Assembly (NCBI GenBank): GCA_023253775.1
Contig: JALRFI010000076.1
Coordinates: 1-45,771, forward strand
From: Crocinitomicaceae bacterium
Lineage (GTDB): Bacteria > Bacteroidota > Bacteroidia > Flavobacteriales_D > Crocinitomicaceae
Direction of reading: 5' to 3'
Length of the DNA: 45,771 nucleotides
The position numbers and the translations under genes were made by a program. The notes under the pieces were generated by a model that was given only the letters and a program-made list of their open reading frames with translations, was not told where the DNA came from and did not search any database. The stretch's first letter is position 1, and every line of letters starts with the position of its first letter. Below are positions 37,751-45,771 of this stretch, in pieces.

Positions 37751-38848
37751 ATGTCATTAAAGTGTGGAATTGTAGGTTTACCAAATGTGGGGAAATCAAC
37801 TCTTTTCAATTGTCTTTCAAATGCAAAGGCACAATCAGCAAATTTTCCCTTTTGCACGATAGAACCGAATATAGGAACCATCTCAGTTCCTGATACCCGT
37901 CTGGAGGTCTTGGAGAAGATCGTCAATCCGGAAAAAGTGGTGCCAACAACGATGGAAATCGTTGATATTGCCGGATTGGTGAAAGGGGCTTCAAAAGGTG
38001 AAGGTTTAGGGAATCAATTTCTTGCGAACATCAGAGAGACGGATGCGATCATTCATGTTTTGAGATGCTTTGATGACGGTAATATCGTTCACGTTGACGG
38101 AAGTGTTGATCCGGTTAGGGATAAAGAGATCATTGATATTGAACTTCAGCTGAAAGATCTTGAGACGATCGAAAAAAGAATTACTTCGATTGCCAGACAA
38201 CTTAAATCTGGAGATAAAGAGATCGTTAAGGAAAATGACGTTGCTCAAAGGATCAAACTGGAACTTGAAAAAGGGAATTCTGTGCGTTCAATTCCGTTCG
38301 ATGAAAAAGAGAAGGAGATTGTTGGTAGATTCCAGCTGATTACTTCAAAACCTGTGCTTTACTTGTGTAACGTAGAGGAGTCAGCTGTGAAAACTGGTAA
38401 TAAATATGTCGATCTTGTTAAAGAAGCAGTAAAAAATGAAGATGCCGAGGTATTGGTCATCGGAGCAAAGATCGAAGCTGATATCACTGAATTGGATACG
38501 TATGAGGAGCGACAAATGTTCCTTGAAGAATTAGGACTGGATGAGCCAGGAGTGAACCGTTTGATCAGATCTGCATATGCCCTTTTGAATCTTCAAACAT
38601 ATTTCACTGCAGGAGTTAAAGAAGTGCGTGCCTGGACTATCAGAAAAGGGATGACAGCACCGCAAGCTGCTGGAGTTATCCATACGGATTTTGAAAAAGG
38701 ATTTATTCGTGCTGAAGTCATGAAATACAATGATTTCACAACACTTGGTTCTGAAGCTGCTGTCAAAGAAGCAGGGAAATTTAAAGTAGAGGGGAAAGAG
38801 TACGTTGTCGAGGATGGAGACGTCATGCATTTCCGTTTTAATGTTTAA
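37751..38848 (+). CDS. ychF: Redox-regulated ATPase YchF (OBG-family GTPase)
   Basis: MSLKCGIVGLPNVGKSTLFNCLSNAKAQSANFPFCTIEPNIG; DIAGLVKGASKGEGLGNQFLANIRETDAIIHVLRCF. ORF-track start 37730 lies in the promoter. Confidence 0.98.
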   Translation: MSLKCGIVGLPNVGKSTLFNCLSNAKAQSANFPFCTIEPNIGTISVPDTRLEVLEKIVNPEKVVPTTMEIVDIAGLVKGASKGEGLGNQFLANIRETDAIIHVLRCFDDGNIVHVDGSVDPVRDKEIIDIELQLKDLETIEKRITSIARQLKSGDKEIVKENDVAQRIKLELEKGNSVRSIPFDEKEKEIVGRFQLITSKPVLYLCNVEESAVKTGNKYVDLVKEAVKNEDAEVLVIGAKIEADITELDTYEERQMFLEELGLDEPGVNRLIRSAYALLNLQTYFTAGVKEVRAWTIRKGMTAPQAAGVIHTDFEKGFIRAEVMKYNDFTTLGSEAAVKEAGKFKVEGKEYVVEDGDVMHFRFNV

Positions 38849-38877
38849 TTTAGGTCTTATTCGAAAAAAAACGAAAA

Positions 38878-40155
38878 ATGAATATTGCAGCCAATAATCC
38901 TGAACTAAGATCATGGGTTGAGGTAAAACAAGGGTCAGATTTCCCGATACAAAACCTTCCATTCGGAATTTTCAAAACAAATGGATTAACTCCAAGAGTA
39001 GGTGTTAGGATTGGTGATTTTGTATTGGATCTGAAAACTCTTTTTGTTCTTGGATATCTTGAGAACCTGGCATTCGAACTTTCTGACTTTGATTCTCAGT
39101 ATTTGAATCCAATGATGAAAAAGGGAAAAAAAGCTACAAGAGAGTTGCGTAACAGGATTTCCAAATTACTAGATGTGAGGCATGATGATCTGAAGAAGAA
39201 TGAGCACCATGTAGTACAAGTATTAATTCCAATTGATCAGGTCGAAATGTGTATGCCAATTCAAATTGGTGATTACACCGACTTCTACTCCAGTAAAGAG
39301 CACGCCACAAATGTTGGGGTTATGTTCAGAGACCCTGCTAATGCGCTTCTTCCGAATTGGCTTTGGATTCCTGTTGGATATCATGGGCGTTCAAGCTCGA
39401 TCATCATTTCAGGTGAAGCGATTCATCGACCAAAAGGTCAGATCAAACCAGTTGATAATGAGGATCCAATCTATGGACCTTCCAGACAATTGGATTTCGA
39501 GTTGGAAATGGGCTTTTTCACGTTTGACGGAAAGCCTCTTGGTGATTCGGTTTCGACTGAAGAGGCTGAAGATTATATTTTTGGAATGTGCTTGTTCAAT
39601 GACTGGTCGGCAAGAGATATTCAGAAATGGGAATATGTTCCTCTAGGACCTTTCCTGGCGAAGAACTTTGCTTCTAGTATTTCATCCTGGATCGTTACTT
39701 TGGATGCATTACAGCCTTTTAAAACAGAAACACCGAAACAAGAGCCTGAAGTTCTTGAATACCTAAAATTCACTGGAGAGAAATCATATGACATTCATCT
39801 TGAAGTAGCGATCAAACCCGATAATTCTGAAGAGACGATAGTTAGTAGATCAAATTTCAAATACATGTATTGGAATATGGCTCAGCAATTAGCGCATCAT
39901 ACAGTTAACGGGTGCAACGTTCGTTGTGGAGATCTAATGGGTTCTGGTACTATTTCAGGTCCGACTGAAGACTCTTATGGCTCAATGCTTGAGCTAGCAT
40001 GGAAAGGAACCAAACCACTTCCAATGAATGACGGTTCAGATCGTAAATTCATTATAGACAATGATACGGTAACCATGAGAGGATTTTGCGAAAAGAATGG
40101 AATTCGAATTGGTTTTGGTGAGGTATCTACTAAGGTACTACCGTCAAAGAAATAA
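38878..40155 (+). CDS. fahA: Fumarylacetoacetase
   Basis: LRSWVEVKQGSDFPIQNLPFGIF, DYTDFYSSKEHATNVGVMFRDP, GSGTISGPTEDSYGSMLELAWKGTKPL. Confidence 0.95.
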   Translation: MNIAANNPELRSWVEVKQGSDFPIQNLPFGIFKTNGLTPRVGVRIGDFVLDLKTLFVLGYLENLAFELSDFDSQYLNPMMKKGKKATRELRNRISKLLDVRHDDLKKNEHHVVQVLIPIDQVEMCMPIQIGDYTDFYSSKEHATNVGVMFRDPANALLPNWLWIPVGYHGRSSSIIISGEAIHRPKGQIKPVDNEDPIYGPSRQLDFELEMGFFTFDGKPLGDSVSTEEAEDYIFGMCLFNDWSARDIQKWEYVPLGPFLAKNFASSISSWIVTLDALQPFKTETPKQEPEVLEYLKFTGEKSYDIHLEVAIKPDNSEETIVSRSNFKYMYWNMAQQLAHHTVNGCNVRCGDLMGSGTISGPTEDSYGSMLELAWKGTKPLPMNDGSDRKFIIDNDTVTMRGFCEKNGIRIGFGEVSTKVLPSKK

Positions 40156-40157
40156 AT

Positions 40158-42398
40158 ATGAGTCAGGCAGTAGATCCAAGATTTCCGGATATTGATCTGG
40201 AAAAGGAACGCAGGGAGATCCTTAATGCGTTTCGTGGTTTACTTCGATCTGTCAAAAACCGAAACAGGGAAGATACGAAAATGATCCGTAAGGCGTTCGA
40301 CGTTGCAGTTGAAGCCCACAAGGATATGCGACGAAAGTCTGGCGAGCCCTATATTTATCATCCGATTGCCGTAGCAAGAATTTGTTCTGAAGAGATGGGA
40401 TTGGGCGCTACTGCAATCGCATGCGCTCTTTTGCATGACACAGTCGAAGATACTTACATCACTCTTCAAGATGTTGAAGATCTTTTCGGAAAAAAAGTAC
40501 GGATCATCATTGACGGGTTGACAAAAATCCCTGAAGTATTTGATGAGAATGCTTCAATTCAGGCTGAGAATTTCAGAAAAATGATCTTGACGATCTCTGA
40601 TGACCTTAGAGTAGTTTTGGTGAAACTCGCGGATCGACTTCACAACATGAGGACTCTCGGTTCAATGAGGCCAGACAAACAATTAAAGATTGCATCAGAG
40701 ACCAAATTCCTTTACGCGCCGCTTGCTCATCGTCTTGGATTATACTCCATTAAAAGTGAATTGGAAGATCTGGCATTGATGTACAGTGAGCCTGAGACCT
40801 ATAATGGCATTGAAGAGAAATTGAAGTCTACCAAGGATGCCAGAAATCGATTCATACGACGATTTATTCACCCCGTTAAAGAGTCTTTAATTCAAGAAGG
40901 CTATGTATTTGATATAAAAGCACGCACGAAGTCGATTTCTTCGATCCAACGGAAAATGTCTTCCAAAGATGTTCCTTTTGAAGAAGTTTTTGATGTTTTT
41001 GCAATTCGAATAATTGTTGATACTCCTGTAGAACTAGAAAAACCGGATTGTTGGAGGATCTATAGTATTGTCACTGATTTTTATCAGCCAAGCCCAGACA
41101 GATTGCGTGACTGGATATCTACGCCTAGAGCAAACGGCTATGAATCTTTGCATACGACGGTAATGTCTCCTCAAGGAAAGTGGGTTGAAGTTCAGATCCG
41201 TTCCAAAAGGATGGACGAGATCGCTGAAAAAGGACTTGCCGCGCATTACAAATACAAAGAGTCTAACTCTGAGGAGAGTAAATTTGACAGATGGATAGCT
41301 GAAGTAAGAGAATTGCTTGAAAATCCCGATCTAAATGCCATGGATTTTGTGAATGAGTTCAAACTGAACTTGTTCAATGACGAGATATATGTTTTTACAC
41401 CAAGAGGGGAACTTAGAGTTCTACCGACTGGTTCCACGATACTTGATTTCGCTTACGATATTCACACGGACATAGGAGACAAGTGCATCGGAGCAAAGGT
41501 GAATAATCGACTGGTGCCTTTAAGTTATCAGTTGCAAAATGGAGACCAGTTAGAGATTATTACCTCAGCTAAACAAAAACCGAATGAGGAATGGCTTCGT
41601 TTTGTGGTTACAGCACGCGCAAAACAGAAGATCAAGTCTTCATTGAACGAAGAGAAAAAGCTCATTGCACTGGATGGTAAGGAAATTTTGGAGCGTAAAT
41701 TCAAGCAATACAATATTCGATTTGTATCTGAAAATATTTCCTTCCTTGAAAAACACTATGGTCTTAGCTCAGCTACCGATCTTTATATACGCATTGCAAA
41801 AGGAAAAGTAGAGTTATCGAAATTGAGAGATATTGATACCGAGCATGGTATGTTCCAACTTCCAAAGAAATCAAATGTTCCGAAGGAGAAACATGAAAAG
41901 CAGATTTACACCAAGTTGGGAAGCAAGGCCGACACGATAATCATCGGAGAAGACTTTAAGAATATTCAATACCAGCTGGCTAAGTGTTGCAATCCACTAC
42001 CTGGAGATAAAGTGTTCGGTTTCATTACGATCAATGAGGGGATTAAAATCCATCGATATAATTGCCCAAATGCTGAGCATCTGATGTCTAAAATGGCCTA
42101 TCGCTGTATCAAATCAAGATGGAAGTCTCAGGAGTTGATTGAGCGCATTGCGGCGATTCGCATCTCAGGTATAGATACCCTAGGACTAGTAAATAAGCTT
42201 ACCGAGATAATCTCCAATCAGCATAATGTCAACATGAGATCTATTTCCTTTGAAACAGATGATGGAATATTTGAAGGGAAGATCAAAGTACTCGTATATG
42301 ATACTGAGCATCTTGAGCAGCTAATGCGAAAATTTGAACAGGTCGAAGGGGTGAAAAGTGTTTCTCGTTGGGATACAGACGAGGAGCTAATTAATTGA
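40158..42398 (+). CDS. Bifunctional RelA/SpoT family (p)ppGpp synthetase/hydrolase
   Basis: HD domain ALLHDTVEDT; synthetase RTKSISSIQRKM...ANGYESLHTTVMSPQGKWVEVQIRSKRMDEIAEKGLAAHYKYK; TGS VFTPRGELRVLPTGSTILDFAYDIHTDIGDKCIGAKVN; C-terminal ACT. Confidence 0.97.
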   Translation: MSQAVDPRFPDIDLEKERREILNAFRGLLRSVKNRNREDTKMIRKAFDVAVEAHKDMRRKSGEPYIYHPIAVARICSEEMGLGATAIACALLHDTVEDTYITLQDVEDLFGKKVRIIIDGLTKIPEVFDENASIQAENFRKMILTISDDLRVVLVKLADRLHNMRTLGSMRPDKQLKIASETKFLYAPLAHRLGLYSIKSELEDLALMYSEPETYNGIEEKLKSTKDARNRFIRRFIHPVKESLIQEGYVFDIKARTKSISSIQRKMSSKDVPFEEVFDVFAIRIIVDTPVELEKPDCWRIYSIVTDFYQPSPDRLRDWISTPRANGYESLHTTVMSPQGKWVEVQIRSKRMDEIAEKGLAAHYKYKESNSEESKFDRWIAEVRELLENPDLNAMDFVNEFKLNLFNDEIYVFTPRGELRVLPTGSTILDFAYDIHTDIGDKCIGAKVNNRLVPLSYQLQNGDQLEIITSAKQKPNEEWLRFVVTARAKQKIKSSLNEEKKLIALDGKEILERKFKQYNIRFVSENISFLEKHYGLSSATDLYIRIAKGKVELSKLRDIDTEHGMFQLPKKSNVPKEKHEKQIYTKLGSKADTIIIGEDFKNIQYQLAKCCNPLPGDKVFGFITINEGIKIHRYNCPNAEHLMSKMAYRCIKSRWKSQELIERIAAIRISGIDTLGLVNKLTEIISNQHNVNMRSISFETDDGIFEGKIKVLVYDTEHLEQLMRKFEQVEGVKSVSRWDTDEELIN

Positions 42399-43949
42399 CT
42401 ATCGATACTTTTCAATTAGGATTTCTCTTGGACGCAGTCCAGGAGACCAGTTGAAACCTTTCAAAAGCCATTCTTTTTCATTGATCTGATCCATGGGGTA
42501 GAAAACACCGTCGGGATGATCAAAATAAGTGATTCCCGAAATTTCTCCACTATCTAAGTAGAATTTGAGATCACTTGAGTACAGTCGGTTCATACCGATT
42601 CGCTGCACAATCAAAGCAGAATCTTCATTTTTCTCTTTTAAAGGGAAGAAGATGGTTGAGGCATTTCCTGAAACATCCGCTCTGTAAAGGTTATTATCAT
42701 TATTGAAATATGCGAAAAGCTCCTTTCCGCCAATCTGATTATAATACAAGCCAGAGTCTACTTCCATTATAGTAATTGAGTTATTTCTGATGTGGATCCA
42801 GTCCAAAATAGTATCCTTAAAATATAGGGTCAGAGTATCGCCAGAGAGCTGAGCATTTTCATGCCAAACCATGGGTTGATGGAATAAATGAAAAACATCA
42901 GCTGTTTCGTTAAAAAGGAGACTATCACATGCAGCGGTGGTAGGTCCATTGAAAATAGATACATTATGATACCCTTTGATCAAGTTCACATTCCCTGCAG
43001 TATCTACAAATAGCTCAAGTGTATCGGCAAGCACGAAGGTGGTATCATTTTTCGAGATCCTTCGACCAACAGCATTTTCGTTTATCCTGAAATAATGATC
43101 CTTTTCGGCACTATATCCTTTTTGTCCATAAAAGGTATTTCCCTCAGTCGTATCAGTGAAACAAATATTTCCAAAGGCTTTTGTTATTCCTTCCTGTGAA
43201 ATGTAATGTATGGTATCGGCAGATAAAATCTCCGGGCCATTCGTCACTTTTGCATTTTTGTGAATGAAGGATTCTTCTGTATTTACATTGAACCAACCTC
43301 TTTCACACTCGATTAATACAGTATCTTTTTTTATCCTTGAAGGACCATAGAAATAGGTCTTTTGCTCCTGATAGCTGTAACGAAGTGTATCTGTTGTCAT
43401 CGTCACTTGATCATTCGTATATTTCACTTTCCCACCAACAGTGAAACTTCTGGTTTCGGGATAAAAATATCCTGTTCTGCTGGTTAGAACCTCTGACGAG
43501 GTGATACTCTCAATCTTTCCACCATGACGATAAATCCCTAATCCTTTTTTTGCATCATATTCGAGTGTGTCTGTTGTAAGTTTGTATTCAAGATCTCTCA
43601 CGCGAACGTGTCCCCAGAGCTTTGCTCTTTTGAGTTTTCCATTGTAATGCAGTGAATCGCAATAGAGATTGATGTCATCTTTTGTAATATGGACATTACC
43701 GTATGCTTTAACGATCTGAGTCTTATCAAAGTAATGCGCTGAATCACAATACATCGTATTTCCCTGATACTTAAAGTTTACTGTACCAACCAAACGATGG
43801 GCCCCGGTCTTTTCGTCATAGCCCAATTTTTCAGAGCCTGGCATTAATTCCAATATCGAACTCTGAGAGATACCCTTGTCTGGATTCAAAAAAAATGCGC
43901 TTAATACAATAAGCGCAAGTTTTACGATATGGAAATTTTTATTGATCAA
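42399..43949 (-). CDS. OstA-like protein (LptA/OstA N-terminal domain family)
   Basis: GTVNFKYQGNTMYCDSAHYFDKTQIVKAYGNVHITKDDINLYCDSLHYNGKLKRAKLWGHVRVRD repeats typical of Bacteroidetes OstA-like proteins; signal peptide. Confidence 0.9.
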   Translation of the reverse strand: MINKNFHIVKLALIVLSAFFLNPDKGISQSSILELMPGSEKLGYDEKTGAHRLVGTVNFKYQGNTMYCDSAHYFDKTQIVKAYGNVHITKDDINLYCDSLHYNGKLKRAKLWGHVRVRDLEYKLTTDTLEYDAKKGLGIYRHGGKIESITSSEVLTSRTGYFYPETRSFTVGGKVKYTNDQVTMTTDTLRYSYQEQKTYFYGPSRIKKDTVLIECERGWFNVNTEESFIHKNAKVTNGPEILSADTIHYISQEGITKAFGNICFTDTTEGNTFYGQKGYSAEKDHYFRINENAVGRRISKNDTTFVLADTLELFVDTAGNVNLIKGYHNVSIFNGPTTAACDSLLFNETADVFHLFHQPMVWHENAQLSGDTLTLYFKDTILDWIHIRNNSITIMEVDSGLYYNQIGGKELFAYFNNDNNLYRADVSGNASTIFFPLKEKNEDSALIVQRIGMNRLYSSDLKFYLDSGEISGITYFDHPDGVFYPMDQINEKEWLLKGFNWSPGLRPREILIEKYR

Positions 43950-45232
43950 ATTACCTGAGGTACTTCTTTCGTTAGTGTTTGTTTTCTATCCGGTCCGACT
44001 GAAACTACAGTGATCGGCACTTCCAATTTTTGTTCCAGATATTTCACATAATCTGTCAAAGCCTTCGGTGATTGATCCAATTCAGTAAGCTTAGTTAGAT
44101 CACTGTTCCAACCTGGAAGTTCTTCATAAACGGGAAATACCTCTGTATCGTTTATATCGAATGGGAAATAATCTACTTTTTCTCCATTAATGATATAATG
44201 TGTACAAGCTTTGATACTTTCAAAACAACCAAGTACGTCAGCCTTCATCATCGAAAGCTCTGTTACACCATTGATCATGATCGCATATTTCAGCTGTGGT
44301 ATATCGATCCATCCACAACGACGAGGCCTACCTGTTGTTGCCCCAAATTCATGTCCTTCTTTACGGATCAATTCTCCAACCTCATCATCCAATTCAGTTG
44401 GGAAGGGTCCGCTACCGACCCTTGTACAATATGCCTTGAAAATACCGATCACTTTGCCAATTTTGTTTGGAGCAACACCCAATCCTGTGCACGTACCTGC
44501 GGTCACAGTATTCGAAGAGGTAACAAATGGATAAGTTCCAAAGTCAATGTCTAGCATGGTTCCTTGAGCTCCTTCAGCAAGGATCTTTTTCCCAGATTTG
44601 ATCGCCTCATTTAAATAGTGCTCACTATCAACAGCCGTAAGTTGACGCAGTGTTTCAATGCCTTCCATCCAGGGACCTTCAAGTTCTTGCAAACTGTACT
44701 CAAAACCTTGGTAATGCTTTAGGATGCCGACATGTTTTTCAACGAGTGAATCATATTTTTCCTTGAAGTTATCAGAGAAAATATCCCCAACTCGTAGACC
44801 GTTTCTTCCTGTTTTGTCCATATACGTCGGTCCAATTCCTTTCAGTGTAGAGCCGATCTTGTTTTTGCCTTTTGAATTTTCTGAAGCAGCGTCAAGCAAA
44901 CGATGCGTTGGAAGAATCAAGTGTGCCTTTTTCGAAATCAGCAATCTGCTTTTGATGTCAATATTGAAAGGCGCCAGTTTCTCAAGTTCTTTCTGAAAAA
45001 TCACAGGATCGATAACTACACCATTTCCTACCAGATTAATAACACCCTCACGAAAAATTCCAGAAGGAATCGTGTGAAGAACATGCTTGATTCCCTCAAA
45101 TTCAAGTGTATGGCCTGCATTCGGCCCACCCTGGAAACGAGCAATGATATCGTACTGGGGGGTAAGAACATCTACGATCTTTCCTTTTCCTTCGTCACCC
45201 CATTGTAATCCTAATAATACGTCTACTTTCAT
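43946..45232 (-). CDS. purA: Adenylosuccinate synthetase
   Basis: VDVLLGLQWGDEGKGKIVDVL...FQGGPNAGHTLEFEG; GSTLKGIGPTYMDKTGRNGLRVGDI; TGRPRRCGWIDI. Confidence 0.98.
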   Translation of the reverse strand: MKVDVLLGLQWGDEGKGKIVDVLTPQYDIIARFQGGPNAGHTLEFEGIKHVLHTIPSGIFREGVINLVGNGVVIDPVIFQKELEKLAPFNIDIKSRLLISKKAHLILPTHRLLDAASENSKGKNKIGSTLKGIGPTYMDKTGRNGLRVGDIFSDNFKEKYDSLVEKHVGILKHYQGFEYSLQELEGPWMEGIETLRQLTAVDSEHYLNEAIKSGKKILAEGAQGTMLDIDFGTYPFVTSSNTVTAGTCTGLGVAPNKIGKVIGIFKAYCTRVGSGPFPTELDDEVGELIRKEGHEFGATTGRPRRCGWIDIPQLKYAIMINGVTELSMMKADVLGCFESIKACTHYIINGEKVDYFPFDINDTEVFPVYEELPGWNSDLTKLTELDQSPKALTDYVKYLEQKLEVPITVVSVGPDRKQTLTKEVPQVI

Positions 45233-45567
45233 TATTTACTGAAATAGTTTATTGATTCATTTTTTGAGTCGAAAATGGTGAACAAGCTGTTCACTTTTGA
45301 CAGCTCGAATATTTTTTGGACATTGCCCCCTAATCCACAAAGAATAAGTTCTCCATTTTCAATTCTGCTTCGTGTGAGGTTTTTCACTATAAAATTGATC
45401 CCATTCGAATTGATATGAGTTAATTCACTTAAATCGAACACAAGTTTTGAAGATTGGATCAATCCTTGCTCATTTAGCTTTTCCAGGTCGGAGTCCGAAA
45501 GAATCTTTCCTGAAAATGAAATGACCTGCACATTTGAGTGCTTTTCACTGTTGATCTTTAAATTCAT
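45232..45567 (-). CDS. STAS-domain protein (anti-sigma factor antagonist-like)
   Basis: VQVISFSGKILSDSDLEKLNEQ...LVFDLSELTHINSNGINFIVKNLTRSR...LILCGLGGNVQKIFELSKVNSLFTIFDSKNESI. Confidence 0.85.
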   Translation of the reverse strand: MNLKINSEKHSNVQVISFSGKILSDSDLEKLNEQGLIQSSKLVFDLSELTHINSNGINFIVKNLTRSRIENGELILCGLGGNVQKIFELSKVNSLFTIFDSKNESINYFSK

Positions 45568-45771
45568 TACTCTTCGCCTTGATTTTTGTTACGGACTCCA
45601 TAGAAATAAAGAGAATGATGTTGGATTTGCACTCCAAAAACTTCTTCGATGGTTGATTTTATATGCTGAATCCTCGGATCACAGAACTCGATCACCTCGC
45701 CAGTATCAGTACAAATCACATGGTCGTGCTGTTTTGAACCATGTGATTTTTCAAATTGAGCAATGTTTTTT
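45567..45771 (-). CDS. Fur-family transcriptional regulator, C-terminal part (truncated by window edge)
   Basis: Reverse complement reads KNIAQFEKSHGSKQHDHVICTDTGEVIEFCDPRIQHIKSTIEEVFGVQIQHHSLYFYGVRNKNQGEE*, a Fur-type metal-binding/dimerisation domain. Confidence 0.9.
   Translation of the reverse strand, partial: KNIAQFEKSHGSKQHDHVICTDTGEVIEFCDPRIQHIKSTIEEVFGVQIQHHSLYFYGVRNKNQGEE

Noticed and set aside
44198-45208. Plus-strand ORFs (90-118 aa) opposite purA
   Set aside because: Shadows of intact purA.
1-45771. CRISPR array, tRNA/rRNA, transposon, integron or prophage
   Set aside because: No direct-repeat arrays, no tRNA-like cloverleaf or rRNA sequence, and no transposase/integrase ORFs were found by reading.

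Overview
45.8-kb window from a Bacteroidetes/Flavobacteriia-like chromosome. This assignment rests on T9SS genes (PorU, PorV, PorP/SprF), TAnnTTTG promoters, the OstA-like protein and a flavobacterial-type alpha-oxoamine synthase. Most content is housekeeping: rpsF(fragment)-rpsR-rplI, a B12/siderophore-type ABC importer, ComM/YifB, rpmH, an MsbA-like exporter, a DUF819 protein, a POT transporter, TatD, TcdA, an M1 peptidase, ValS, an amidohydrolase, IspF, BioB/BioF, YchF, fumarylacetoacetase, RelA/SpoT, OstA-like, PurA, a STAS protein and Fur. I saw no tRNA/rRNA, CRISPR array, transposase or prophage. The most interesting locus is 4058-8994 (minus strand). It is a tightly packed three-gene operon: an NtrC-type sigma54 activator, a stand-alone H-NOX heme sensor, and a 1011-aa soluble hybrid histidine kinase. 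The kinase's N-terminus looks like the HNOBA (H-NOXA) domain of soluble guanylate cyclase, followed by a coiled coil, three PAS-like domains, HisKA/HATPase, REC and Hpt. This reads as a split guanylate-cyclase-like gas sensor wired to a complete phosphorelay and a sigma54 output. A TTCC-N7-GGAA dyad lies just upstream of this operon, and a related one lies upstream of a distant orphan REC protein (33522-33938), suggesting a possible shared regulon. The first gene of the window (S6) appears to lack its N-terminal third. All calls come from reading the sequence; no database search was run.
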